DNA of 5,098 nt, taken from NCBI GenBank assembly GCA_022447485.1, contig JAKVCH010000265.1:1-5098 (forward strand), given 5' to 3'. The notes below the pieces were generated by a model, which was not told the DNA's origin, searched no databases, and saw nothing but the letters and a program-made list of their open reading frames with translations. Positions 1 through 5,098 of this stretch are shown piece by piece. This DNA is from Polyangiaceae bacterium. Lineage in GTDB: Bacteria > Myxococcota_A > Polyangia > Polyangiales > Polyangiaceae. Position numbers and translations under genes: made by a program. Every line of letters begins with the position of its first letter. Position 1 is the first letter of the stretch.

Positions 1-1
1 C

Positions 2-613
2 CTGGACTCGAAGGGGCTTGATTGGCAGCTGCTGCCGGGCGAAGGCGCTTTCTACGGTCCCAAAATCGAGTTTTCCTTGAAAGATTGTATCGGACGAGTT
101 TGGCAATGCGGTACGGTTCAGGTGGACTTTTCGATGCCTGCGCGTCTTGATGCTCAATACGTTTCCGAAGATGGGTCACGGCAGGTGCCCGTGATGATAC
201 ATCGAGCGATCCTCGGCTCTTTTGAGCGTTTCATTGGAATCCTTATTGAGCATTATGAGGGCGCCTTTCCTCCATGGCTTGCTCCAGTGCAGGCTGTTGT
301 TCTAAATATTAGCGAGCACCAGCAAGACTACGTGGATAAGGTCAATTCATTCTTGCAGGCAGAGGGCTATCGAGTTCAGGCTGATGTTCGCAACGAAAAG
401 ATTGGCTTCAAAGTGCGTGAATATACGCTTCAGAGAGTGCCCTATCTTCTTGTCGTCGGTGACCAAGAGATGAAAGATGGCACCGTAGCGGTTCGGACAC
501 GCAAGGGGGAGGACCTGGGCTCGATGAGCTTGGAGGAATTCTCCGTAGTGCTCAAAAAAGACATCCAGCGACGTGGTCGAACTGAGCCAGAAATAGACGC
601 AAGCGTTTCGTAA
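2..613 (+). CDS. thrS: Threonyl-tRNA synthetase, C-terminal 203 residues (5' end outside window)
   Basis: This is the 3' part of the enzyme that charges tRNA(Thr) with threonine in the cytoplasm. The frame is already open at base 2 and reads GEGAFYGPKIEF, a hallmark of the class II catalytic core, so the true start lies upstream; the TTG at 77 is internal. GRVWQCGTVQVDF (residues 31-43 of the visible part) and motif 3 (PVMIHRAILGSFERFIG, about 63-79) complete the core. His67 matches the third zinc ligand and Arg76 the motif 3 arginine of E. coli ThrRS (His511 and Arg520, the same nine-residue spacing). From about residue 92 (PWLAPVQ) to 190 lies the anticodon-binding domain, including NEKIGFKVRE and VAVRTRKGEDLGSM. 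The gene ends at TAA 611-613 with a short polar tail. It is not followed by infC, the common neighbour in many bacteria. The identification is secure. Confidence 0.97.
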   Translation: MDSKGLDWQLLPGEGAFYGPKIEFSLKDCIGRVWQCGTVQVDFSMPARLDAQYVSEDGSRQVPVMIHRAILGSFERFIGILIEHYEGAFPPWLAPVQAVVLNISEHQQDYVDKVNSFLQAEGYRVQADVRNEKIGFKVREYTLQRVPYLLVVGDQEMKDGTVAVRTRKGEDLGSMSLEEFSVVLKKDIQRRGRTEPEIDASVS

Positions 614-620
614 GAGAGCT

Positions 621-668
621 GCCGACTCGCACGAGCGATTCGTGTGGGTCGGCGTCTTCATTGCTTCC
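621..668 (+). terminator. Probable Rho-independent terminator of thrS
   Basis: Seven bases after the thrS stop, 621-635 pairs with 639-653 in a near-continuous stem of about 15 bp. The outer part is GCCGAC/GTCGGC, there are a few G-T pairs, and the loop is CGA. The following bases (GTCTTCATTGCTTCC) are T-rich but have no clean T run, so termination may be moderate. The position just after the stop makes a terminator the simplest reading. Confidence 0.65.
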
Positions 669-875
669 GTTGGAAATCTGACCCTGGCCCGGGAGCATGA
701 ATTTCTTTGTTGGGGGCGTGAGCTAGAATTCGCTCGGGTGCGTCGAGGCGCGGCTTCTGACTCAAAAGGTCTCAAAACCAAGCGCTTTTGCTCTCTTTTT
801 TAGTTAAAAGGCGTTCCTTCTGTCGGAGTGGAGCTCTTTGCCCAGTGCGCATTGAACCTCCGGCCGAGAGTCGGT

Positions 876-881
876 AAAGGG
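876..881 (+). promoter_or_regulatory. Ribosome binding site of fumC
   Basis: AAAGGG lies four bases before the ATG at 886. The spacing is short, but this is the only purine-rich Shine-Dalgarno-like run close to this start. It supports the chosen start, as does a protein N-terminus that aligns with other class II fumarases. I found no convincing -35/-10 pair in the rest of the 614-885 gap; a TAGAAT at 724-729 lacks a good -35. Confidence 0.5.
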
Positions 882-885
882 CCTC

Positions 886-2286
886 ATGTCTAAAACTCGT
901 ACCGAAACCGACAGCTTTGGCCCTCTTGAAGTCCCCGCGGATAAGTATTGGGGAGCCCAGACCCAACGCTCTCTGAAAAATTTTCCTATCGGCTGGGAGA
1001 AGCAGCCGGTGGCTATTGTGCGTGCGCTTGGTGCAATTAAGAAAGCCTGCGCCATGGCCAATACCAAGAGTGGCAAACTTGATAAAGAAGTGGGAGAGGC
1101 CATTCAGCAGGCGGCTCAAGAGGTGTTTGATGGTCAGCTCGATCAGCACTTTCCACTCGTGGTGTGGCAAACCGGCTCGGGCACCCAATCGAATATGAAT
1201 TCGAATGAGGTGATTGCGAATCGGGCAATTGAAATCTTAGGCGGCACAATGGGCTCAAAGAGTCCTGTGCATCCGAATGACCATTGCAATATGGGACAGT
1301 CGTCGAACGATACGTTTCCAACTGCCATGCATATAGCTACGGCAATGATGGCCCGTGATGTTTTGCTGCCTGGCTTGCGGAAGCTACATGATGCCTTAGC
1401 TAAAAAAGCCAAGGAGTTTGAAGGCATCATTAAAATTGGGCGTACTCACACGCAAGACGCGCCTCCCCTCCCGCTGACTCAAGAGTTTTCTGGCTATGTA
1501 CATCAGTTGGCGAAGGGCATTGAGCGTGTCGAAACAGCTCTCGGCGATATTTATGAGCTAGCTCAGGGAGGAACCGCTGTGGGCACAGGACTGAATACGA
1601 GCGAGGGCTGGGGAGAAGAGGTAGCAGCAAATATGGCACAGATAACCGGTCTACCATTCGTCACTGCTCCGAATAAATTTGAGGCATTGGCTGGGCATGA
1701 TGCCTTGGTGCAAATGTCGGGAAGCTTGAAGACCGTCGCGGGCAGTCTTTTCAAGATTGCCAACGATATTCGCCTTTTGGGTTCAGGGCCGCGCTGCGGT
1801 TTGGGGGAGCTGCTACTGCCGGAGAATGAGCCCGGCTCATCGATTATGCCTGGCAAGGTGAACCCGACTCAATGTGAGGCGATGACTCAGGTTTGTTGTC
1901 ATGTCGTAGGCAATGATGCCGCCGTCGGCATGGCTGGCTCACAAGGCCACTTCGAGCTGAATGTCTACAAGCCAATGATGGCCTACAACGTTCTCCAGTC
2001 GATGCAGCTTTTGGGAGATACCTGTTCTGCTTTTACTGATAATCTTGTTGATGGCTTAGAGGCAGACGCAGAGCGTATTGATACTTTGATGAATCAAAGC
2101 TTGATGCTGGTCACAGCCCTTGCTCCCAAGATTGGCTACGATAATGCCACTTTGGTAGCGAAGACGGCCCATAAAAATCGCACTACCCTCAAGGAAGAAG
2201 CGGTGAATCTAGGGTTCGTCGATGCTGCGACTTTTGATGAGGTTGTCAGGCCCGAAAAAATGGTTGGCCCTCGTCCGAAGGCATGA
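886..2286 (+). CDS. fumC: Class II fumarate hydratase (fumarase C)
   Basis: This cytoplasmic homotetrameric enzyme interconverts fumarate and L-malate in the TCA cycle without an iron-sulfur cluster. The 466 residues are full length (E. coli FumC has 467) and numbering matches almost exactly. Visible landmarks are TGSGTQSNMNSNEV (96-109, substrate binding), HPNDHCNMGQSSNDTFPTAM (129-148, active-site and B-site region), GRTHTQDA (185-192) with catalytic His188, and the superfamily signature GSSIMPGKVNP (317-327) with catalytic Ser318 plus Lys324 and Asn326. The related aspartases, argininosuccinate lyases and adenylosuccinate lyases share the last signature, but the His188 region and the C-terminal VRPEKMVGP favour fumarase. 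The ATG at 886 gives the expected N-terminus (TRTETDSFG..EVPADKYWGAQTQRS). The gene stands alone between two gaps and shows no frameshift or missing key residue. Confidence 0.97.
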   Translation: MSKTRTETDSFGPLEVPADKYWGAQTQRSLKNFPIGWEKQPVAIVRALGAIKKACAMANTKSGKLDKEVGEAIQQAAQEVFDGQLDQHFPLVVWQTGSGTQSNMNSNEVIANRAIEILGGTMGSKSPVHPNDHCNMGQSSNDTFPTAMHIATAMMARDVLLPGLRKLHDALAKKAKEFEGIIKIGRTHTQDAPPLPLTQEFSGYVHQLAKGIERVETALGDIYELAQGGTAVGTGLNTSEGWGEEVAANMAQITGLPFVTAPNKFEALAGHDALVQMSGSLKTVAGSLFKIANDIRLLGSGPRCGLGELLLPENEPGSSIMPGKVNPTQCEAMTQVCCHVVGNDAAVGMAGSQGHFELNVYKPMMAYNVLQSMQLLGDTCSAFTDNLVDGLEADAERIDTLMNQSLMLVTALAPKIGYDNATLVAKTAHKNRTTLKEEAVNLGFVDAATFDEVVRPEKMVGPRPKA

Positions 2287-2304
2287 AGCTTCGTCGTTTG
2301 ATTG

Positions 2305-2346
2305 CCCCGGGCTCAGTGAAGACCGTCTCTTCATGGGGTTCCGGGG
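2305..2346 (+). terminator. Nested hairpin after fumC, possible terminator
   Basis: An outer perfect 6-bp stem, CCCCGG (2305-2310) with CCGGGG (2341-2346), encloses an inner perfect 6-bp stem, TGAAGA (2317-2322) with TCTTCA (2328-2333). The internal loops are 6 and 7 bases. The structure begins 18 bases after the fumC stop and is followed by ACTCTTCTTC, which is pyrimidine-rich but not a T run. It may terminate or stabilise the fumC transcript. A smaller hairpin, GAGGC-TTTTT-GCCTC, follows at 2359-2373. No good promoter was seen in the rest of this 182-base gap. Confidence 0.35.
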
Positions 2347-2453
2347 ACTCTTCTTCAGGAGGCTTTTTGCCTCAGCTTGTCGGCTGTGGGGGGATGACCC
2401 GTGACAAGAGCTTGTTCAGCTCCTAAAGTCCTGGAGACTGCAGTCAGCTTCAG

Positions 2454-2460
2454 GGAGAGG
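2454..2460 (+). promoter_or_regulatory. Ribosome binding site that decides the TTG start of the CLC gene
   Basis: GGAGAGG lies eight bases before the TTG at 2469, an ideal spacing, within a purine-rich stretch. An in-frame stop at 2424-2426 limits how far upstream the gene could begin, and no ATG or GTG lies between that stop and the TTG. The alternative TTG at 2481 sits 20 bases from this site and is less likely. Confidence 0.7.
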
Positions 2461-2468
2461 CGAGGGAA

Positions 2469-3833
2469 TTGAGAATTGAATTGCTTCAAAAGCATGGTCC
2501 ATTGCCCTTGCGAGCGACGATCTGTGCGGCACTCATTGGCGTTGGAGTAGGAACTCTTGGAGCGGCTTTCCGGGCTCTGGTCGAGATTCTCGTGGAGACG
2601 GTCCATGAAGGGGCCCAGCGACTCAACGATATCCCTCCGGCTACGTTCCTTTTCTGGGGCCTTTTTCTTCTTGCCTGTCTAGGGGGCGGTTTTTTTCTTG
2701 CTCTGGTGAGTGGTTTGGTTCGACGCTTTGCCCCCGAGGCGGCGGGAAGTGGGGTTCAGGAAGTTGAAGCTGTCCTGGCAGGTCAGCGTCGACTGCGACC
2801 TCTTCGAGTGCTGGTGACCAAGTTTTTTGGAGGGGTCGTTGCTTTGGGAAGCGGTTTGGCTTTGGGAAGAGAAGGGCCCACCATTCAAATGGGGGCTGCC
2901 TTGGCTTGGCCTCTGGGGAAGTTCTTCTCAAAAAAAGGAAAAGAAGAGCGTGAGTTTGAACAACTATCGTTCGGGGCGGGCGCAGCTGCGGGCTTGGCGG
3001 CTGCTTTTAATGCACCCTTGAGCGGCTTGTTGCTGATGCTGGAGGAAATGCGCGGGCGATTTAATTTCAGCTCCCACAGCCTTCAATTTGTGATGCTGGC
3101 AACTTTTATCTCCGACATCAGCGTACGCCTGTGGTTAGGAGATGGTCATATTCTCGCCGTAGATGGCTATCAGGCGCCTGCTCTTCGGCAATTACCCTCC
3201 TATTTTTTCCTAGGCACGATTTGTGGTGTCCTCGGTGCGCTATTTAATTGGGTTCTGTTGTTCACAAGAGAGAAACTCAAGCCTCGACGGCGATTACTCT
3301 TTTGGGGAGGGCTCTGGGGTGTTTCCCTGCCGATACAGTTCTTACTTGTGCCGGACCTAGTAGGAGATGGCTACCTTCTCGCGAATGAAGCAATTGGCGG
3401 ACAGTTTGCTTACCCTCTGCTCTCCGTTCTGTTACTAGGTCGTTTTTGTTTCATCCTCGCCGGCTATTCAACGGGAGTGCCTGGAGGTGTCTTCGCGCCG
3501 CTCGTGAGTTTGGGAATGCTACTGGGAGCGCTGTGGCATTCTTTGTTCGAATTGGAAAGCAGTGCTCTTGCCTTGGCCGTCGCCGGTATTGGAGGACTCT
3601 TTTCTGCAAGTATCGCTGCGCCGATCACTGGTATTGTACTTGCGATTGAATTAACGGGCGAATTGGAGGCTTCGGTTTCCCTCCTCACCTGTGCCTTGGG
3701 AGCAATGATGGTGACCCGCCTTCTCGGCACTGTGGGGCTTTATGAGAGTCTTGGTCGAGATCTTCCGTCATTACCCAGTTTAGACGGTTCCTCCTCGCTC
3801 AGCTCAGTCGGCTCGTCAGCGGCTCAGGAATGA
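2469..3833 (+). CDS. CLC-family H+/Cl- exchange transporter (ClcA/EriC-like)
   Basis: This inner-membrane homodimer exchanges chloride for protons. At 454 residues it is close to E. coli ClcA (473). CLC landmarks appear in order: RRFAPEAAGSGVQEVE (85-100), with Ser94 equivalent to chloride-binding Ser107; GREGP (133-137), with the gating glutamate Glu135 (E. coli Glu148); NAPLSGLLLMLEEM (181-194), with Glu193 matching the internal proton glutamate Glu203; GVPGGVFAP (336-344), the second anion-site loop; and Tyr425 (E. coli Tyr445). Keeping both glutamates points to a coupled antiporter rather than a passive channel. The usual GSGIP reads GSGVQ here (Gln97 for Pro). No CBS domains follow; the protein ends in a Ser-rich tail (about 435-450). 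An A7 run at 2930-2936 encodes a Lys-rich loop. The start is TTG, backed by a well-spaced ribosome site. The ion preference is inferred from these residues. Confidence 0.94.
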   Translation: MRIELLQKHGPLPLRATICAALIGVGVGTLGAAFRALVEILVETVHEGAQRLNDIPPATFLFWGLFLLACLGGGFFLALVSGLVRRFAPEAAGSGVQEVEAVLAGQRRLRPLRVLVTKFFGGVVALGSGLALGREGPTIQMGAALAWPLGKFFSKKGKEEREFEQLSFGAGAAAGLAAAFNAPLSGLLLMLEEMRGRFNFSSHSLQFVMLATFISDISVRLWLGDGHILAVDGYQAPALRQLPSYFFLGTICGVLGALFNWVLLFTREKLKPRRRLLFWGGLWGVSLPIQFLLVPDLVGDGYLLANEAIGGQFAYPLLSVLLLGRFCFILAGYSTGVPGGVFAPLVSLGMLLGALWHSLFELESSALALAVAGIGGLFSASIAAPITGIVLAIELTGELEASVSLLTCALGAMMVTRLLGTVGLYESLGRDLPSLPSLDGSSSLSSVGSSAAQE

Positions 3834-3851
3834 GCCAGGGCGTTCCTGAGC
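3821..3851 (+). other. Two mutually exclusive hairpins across the clc stop codon
   Basis: Hairpin A pairs GGCTCA (3821-3826) with TGAGCC (3831-3836) around a GGAA tetraloop of the stable GNRA class. Hairpin B pairs GCTCAGGAA (3822-3830) perfectly with TTCCTGAGC (3843-3851) around a 12-base loop. They share the same left arm, so only one can form at a time. The stop codon TGA (3831-3833) is in the right arm of A and the loop of B. A weak pyrimidine-rich stretch (CCTTTGACTCTTCTC, 3860-3874) follows. It may be a transcript end, an RNA stabiliser or a switch that ribosome position would control; function is inferred. Confidence 0.45.
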
Positions 3852-3909
3852 GTTCCAGGCCTTTGACTCTTCTCGTGGTGAATTGAGGCATGAGAAGCTA
3901 TTTGCAGCA

Positions 3910-3938
3910 TTGACTTGCATTTTCCTCTTCTTTTTCAT
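3910..3938 (+). promoter_or_regulatory. Possible sigma-70-type promoter for the channel gene
   Basis: TTGACT (3910-3915, five of six consensus bases) lies 17 bases before TTTCAT (3933-3938, four of six). Transcription would begin near 3945, giving a leader of about 47 bases before the ATG at 3992. The -10 element is weak and sits in a long pyrimidine tract, so chance is a real alternative. Confidence 0.3.
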
Positions 3939-3974
3939 TTGCTCAGCCCGTTGGCCGAGACCCCTACGGTCCCT

Positions 3975-3979
3975 GAGGA
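3975..3979 (+). promoter_or_regulatory. Widely spaced Shine-Dalgarno-like site of the channel gene
   Basis: GAGGA ends 12 bases before the ATG at 3992, longer than the usual 5-9. The in-frame stop TGA at 3974-3976 overlaps this site, so the protein cannot begin further upstream, and the first ATG at 3992 is directly followed by a second at 3995. Nothing between the site and the ATG (ACGAC repeats) resembles a better ribosome site, so initiation may be weak. Confidence 0.4.
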
Positions 3980-3991
3980 CAGACGACGACC

Positions 3992-4921
3992 ATGATGACG
4001 ACAATTTTACGAAAGATCGCTGAATCGACTCTTTTCCAGGTTTCAATTACCTTGGTAATTCTATTTGCCGGCTTTTTGGTAGGAGTAGAAACCTACCCGG
4101 CACTCGCGCAGCGCCATGCCTCCCTCTTGCATATGCTCGATCGCTTGGTCTTGGCGATTTTTACCTTGGAGGTTGTTATCAAGATGGGGGCCGAAGGTCG
4201 TCGTCCGCTGAATTACTTTAAAGATGGCTGGAATACTTTTGACTTCATCATCGTGGCCGCCTGTTTTCTACCTTTTTCGGGGCAAGCCATCACCGTGCTA
4301 CGCCTCTTGCGTCTTTTGAGGGTGCTGAAGTTGGTGCGAGCGCTACCTAAGCTACAGATACTCGTGAGCGCATTGCTCAAGAGCATCCCCTCAATGGGTT
4401 ATGTGACCCTCTTATTAGTGATGCTCTTTTATGTCTATGCGGTGGCAGCTGTCTTCCTTTTTGGAACGAATGATCCTCTACATTTTAGCAATCTTGAAAA
4501 TGCGATGCTTTCGCTCTTCCGAGTGGTTACGCTCGAAGATTGGACAGACATCATGTACATCAACATGTATGGCTGTGACCAATACGGTTATGGTGCTGAG
4601 AGTCTTGCTGCCTGCGTCGCGCCATCAGCGGCTCCTTTACTTTCACCCTTCTTCTTCGTTTCCTTCGTTTTGATCGGGACCATGGTGATCATGAACTTAT
4701 TTGTAGGTGTCATCATGAGCGGCATGGACGAGGCTCAGGCAGAAGCGGCCCGCGAGCGGGAAGAGGAGTTGAGGCGGAAAGGCGAACTGCCCTCTGTTGG
4801 CGATGAATTTATCGAATTGGAGAAACAATTAGAGGAGCTGCAAGCTGCCGTTCAGAATGTGCATCGACGCATTACCGACCAAAGGGCATCTTTGGTGAGT
4901 ATTCCGCCTCGTGCTTCCTAG
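3992..4921 (+). CDS. Voltage-gated cation channel, bacterial single-domain (NaChBac/NavAb) family
   Basis: This is a six-helix inner-membrane ion-transport protein expected to form a tetramer. S1 is about 15-33 and S2 about 50-65, with acidic Glu60. S3 (about 80-95) starts WNTFDF with Asp84. S4 (about 100-118) has Arg104, Arg107, Arg110, Lys113 and Arg116 at every third position, the classic voltage sensor. S5 is about 135-158. The pore helix runs into the filter TLEDWTD (180-186), then a loop with Cys195 and Cys208. S6 (about 218-243) contains IGTMVIMNLFVGVI, close to NaChBac. A charged neck (EREEELRRKGE) precedes a coiled coil with heptad-spaced Leu276, Leu280, Leu283, Val287, Val290 and Ile294, as in the tetramerising tails of this family. 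At 309 residues it is longer than NaChBac (274), mostly through the pore loop and tail. Sodium channels of the family have TLESW; the extra aspartates suggest calcium permeability (inference). Confidence 0.93.
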   Translation: MMTTILRKIAESTLFQVSITLVILFAGFLVGVETYPALAQRHASLLHMLDRLVLAIFTLEVVIKMGAEGRRPLNYFKDGWNTFDFIIVAACFLPFSGQAITVLRLLRLLRVLKLVRALPKLQILVSALLKSIPSMGYVTLLLVMLFYVYAVAAVFLFGTNDPLHFSNLENAMLSLFRVVTLEDWTDIMYINMYGCDQYGYGAESLAACVAPSAAPLLSPFFFVSFVLIGTMVIMNLFVGVIMSGMDEAQAEAAREREEELRRKGELPSVGDEFIELEKQLEELQAAVQNVHRRITDQRASLVSIPPRAS

Positions 4922-4989
4922 GCTCGGCAAATAGGCTCAGCCCAGCCTAGGTACAATGAAATCAGCATTTCGCGCAGGAGCAGGCGCGG

Positions 4990-5030
4990 AATAAGAAAAG
5001 CACCGGCTTTGGGTCGGTGCTTTTCTTATT
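4990..5030 (+). terminator. Perfect 16-bp bidirectional terminator
   Basis: Bases 4990-5005 pair without mismatch to 5015-5030 around a 9-base loop (GCTTTGGGT). The GC core GCACCG/CGGTGC is flanked by an A-rich left arm (AATAAGAAAA) and a T-rich right arm (TTTTCTTATT), so each strand's RNA ends in a U-rich run after a strong stem. It lies 68 bases after the channel stop and overlaps the end of the convergent minus-strand reading frame, so it can serve both genes. Confidence 0.9.
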
Positions 5031-5098
5031 AGTGATAGGCTAGCCAGAGGGCGCCGACTGAAATGAGAAAAACAAGGGGGAAACTAATGCGCCCGATC
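5029..5098 (-). CDS. C-terminal end of a convergent, probably membrane, protein (5' end outside window)
   Basis: Read on the minus strand from the right edge, one frame stays open for 22 codons and ends at TAA (5029-5031), immediately followed by a second in-frame TAA (5026-5028). The peptide is strongly hydrophobic and finishes FLISVGALWLAYH, typical of a last transmembrane helix with a very short tail. The stop falls within the bidirectional terminator, just where a convergent gene should end. The fragment is too short to assign a family. An open frame of 22 codons is not rare by chance, so the case rests on the combination of hydrophobicity, tandem stops and terminator position. Confidence 0.55.
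   Translation of the reverse strand, partial: IGRISFPLVFLISVGALWLAYH

Noticed and set aside
697..726. Nine-codon ATG frame (MNFFVGGVS) in the thrS-fumC gap, as a leader peptide
   Set aside because: Its purine run GGGAG sits only one base before the ATG, there are no regulatory codons or following attenuator hairpins, and the length is easily random.
347..1188. Minus-strand open frames of about 100-144 codons opposite thrS and fumC
   Set aside because: They lie opposite strongly conserved coding sequence on the other strand, show no recognisable domain and are expected mirror frames.
2222..2404. Plus-strand frame running from the fumC end into the gap, including a 23-codon ATG frame at 2333
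   Set aside because: No ribosome site precedes either start, most of it overlaps fumC in another frame, and the composition is Arg/Trp/Leu-rich like noncoding translation.
2436..2445. Perfect 10-base palindrome GACTGCAGTC upstream of the CLC gene, as an operator
   Set aside because: Several 10-base palindromes are expected by chance in 5 kb, and no second copy or known consensus supports it.
2930..2936. A7 run forming a slippery A_AAA_AAA heptamer in the CLC gene
   Set aside because: A -1 slip would hit a stop within about eight codons and truncate the transporter before most of its conserved motifs; no downstream stimulatory structure was seen. Probably just two Lys codons.
4932..4949. Inverted repeat TAGGCT/AGCCTA with a 6-base loop after the channel stop
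   Set aside because: A 6-bp stem without a T run is common by chance, and a much stronger terminator follows.
4952..5030. TACAAT at 4952-4957 followed by the strong terminator, as a small RNA gene of about 65-70 bases
   Set aside because: No acceptable -35 element lies 16-18 bases upstream (AT-rich but unlike TTGACA), and the terminator is explained by the flanking genes.

Overview
The window is about 5.1 kb of ordinary-looking chromosomal DNA from a Gram-negative, proteobacterium-like organism. That placement rests on the styles of the threonyl-tRNA synthetase and class II fumarase; I cannot name a genus. No mobile element, CRISPR array, tRNA or rRNA was seen.

Layout, left to right. (1) The last 203 codons of thrS (threonyl-tRNA synthetase), entering from the left edge and followed by a long GC-rich hairpin. 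(2) A 272-base gap, then a complete fumC (class II fumarase, TCA cycle). (3) A 182-base gap with a nested hairpin, then a complete CLC-family H+/Cl- antiporter gene that starts at TTG. (4) A 158-base gap that opens with two overlapping, mutually exclusive hairpins across the clc stop codon and also holds a possible promoter. (5) A complete gene for a 309-residue, single-domain voltage-gated cation channel of the NaChBac/NavAb family. (6) A perfect 16-bp hairpin that can terminate transcription from both sides. (7) On the minus strand, the last 22 codons of a convergent gene that appears to end in a membrane helix.

The four plus-strand genes are spaced 158 to 272 bases apart, so they are probably separate or loosely linked transcription units. 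ThrRS and fumarase are housekeeping functions. The CLC exchanger and the cation channel are both inner-membrane ion-handling proteins. Their adjacency may reflect a shared role in pH, ion or membrane-potential balance, but nothing in the sequence proves it.

The most interesting item is the channel's selectivity filter, TLEDWTD. It carries more acidic residues than the sodium-selective filters (TLESWxx) and resembles the filter engineered to make NavAb calcium selective. I found no evidence of a wholly new multi-gene system.
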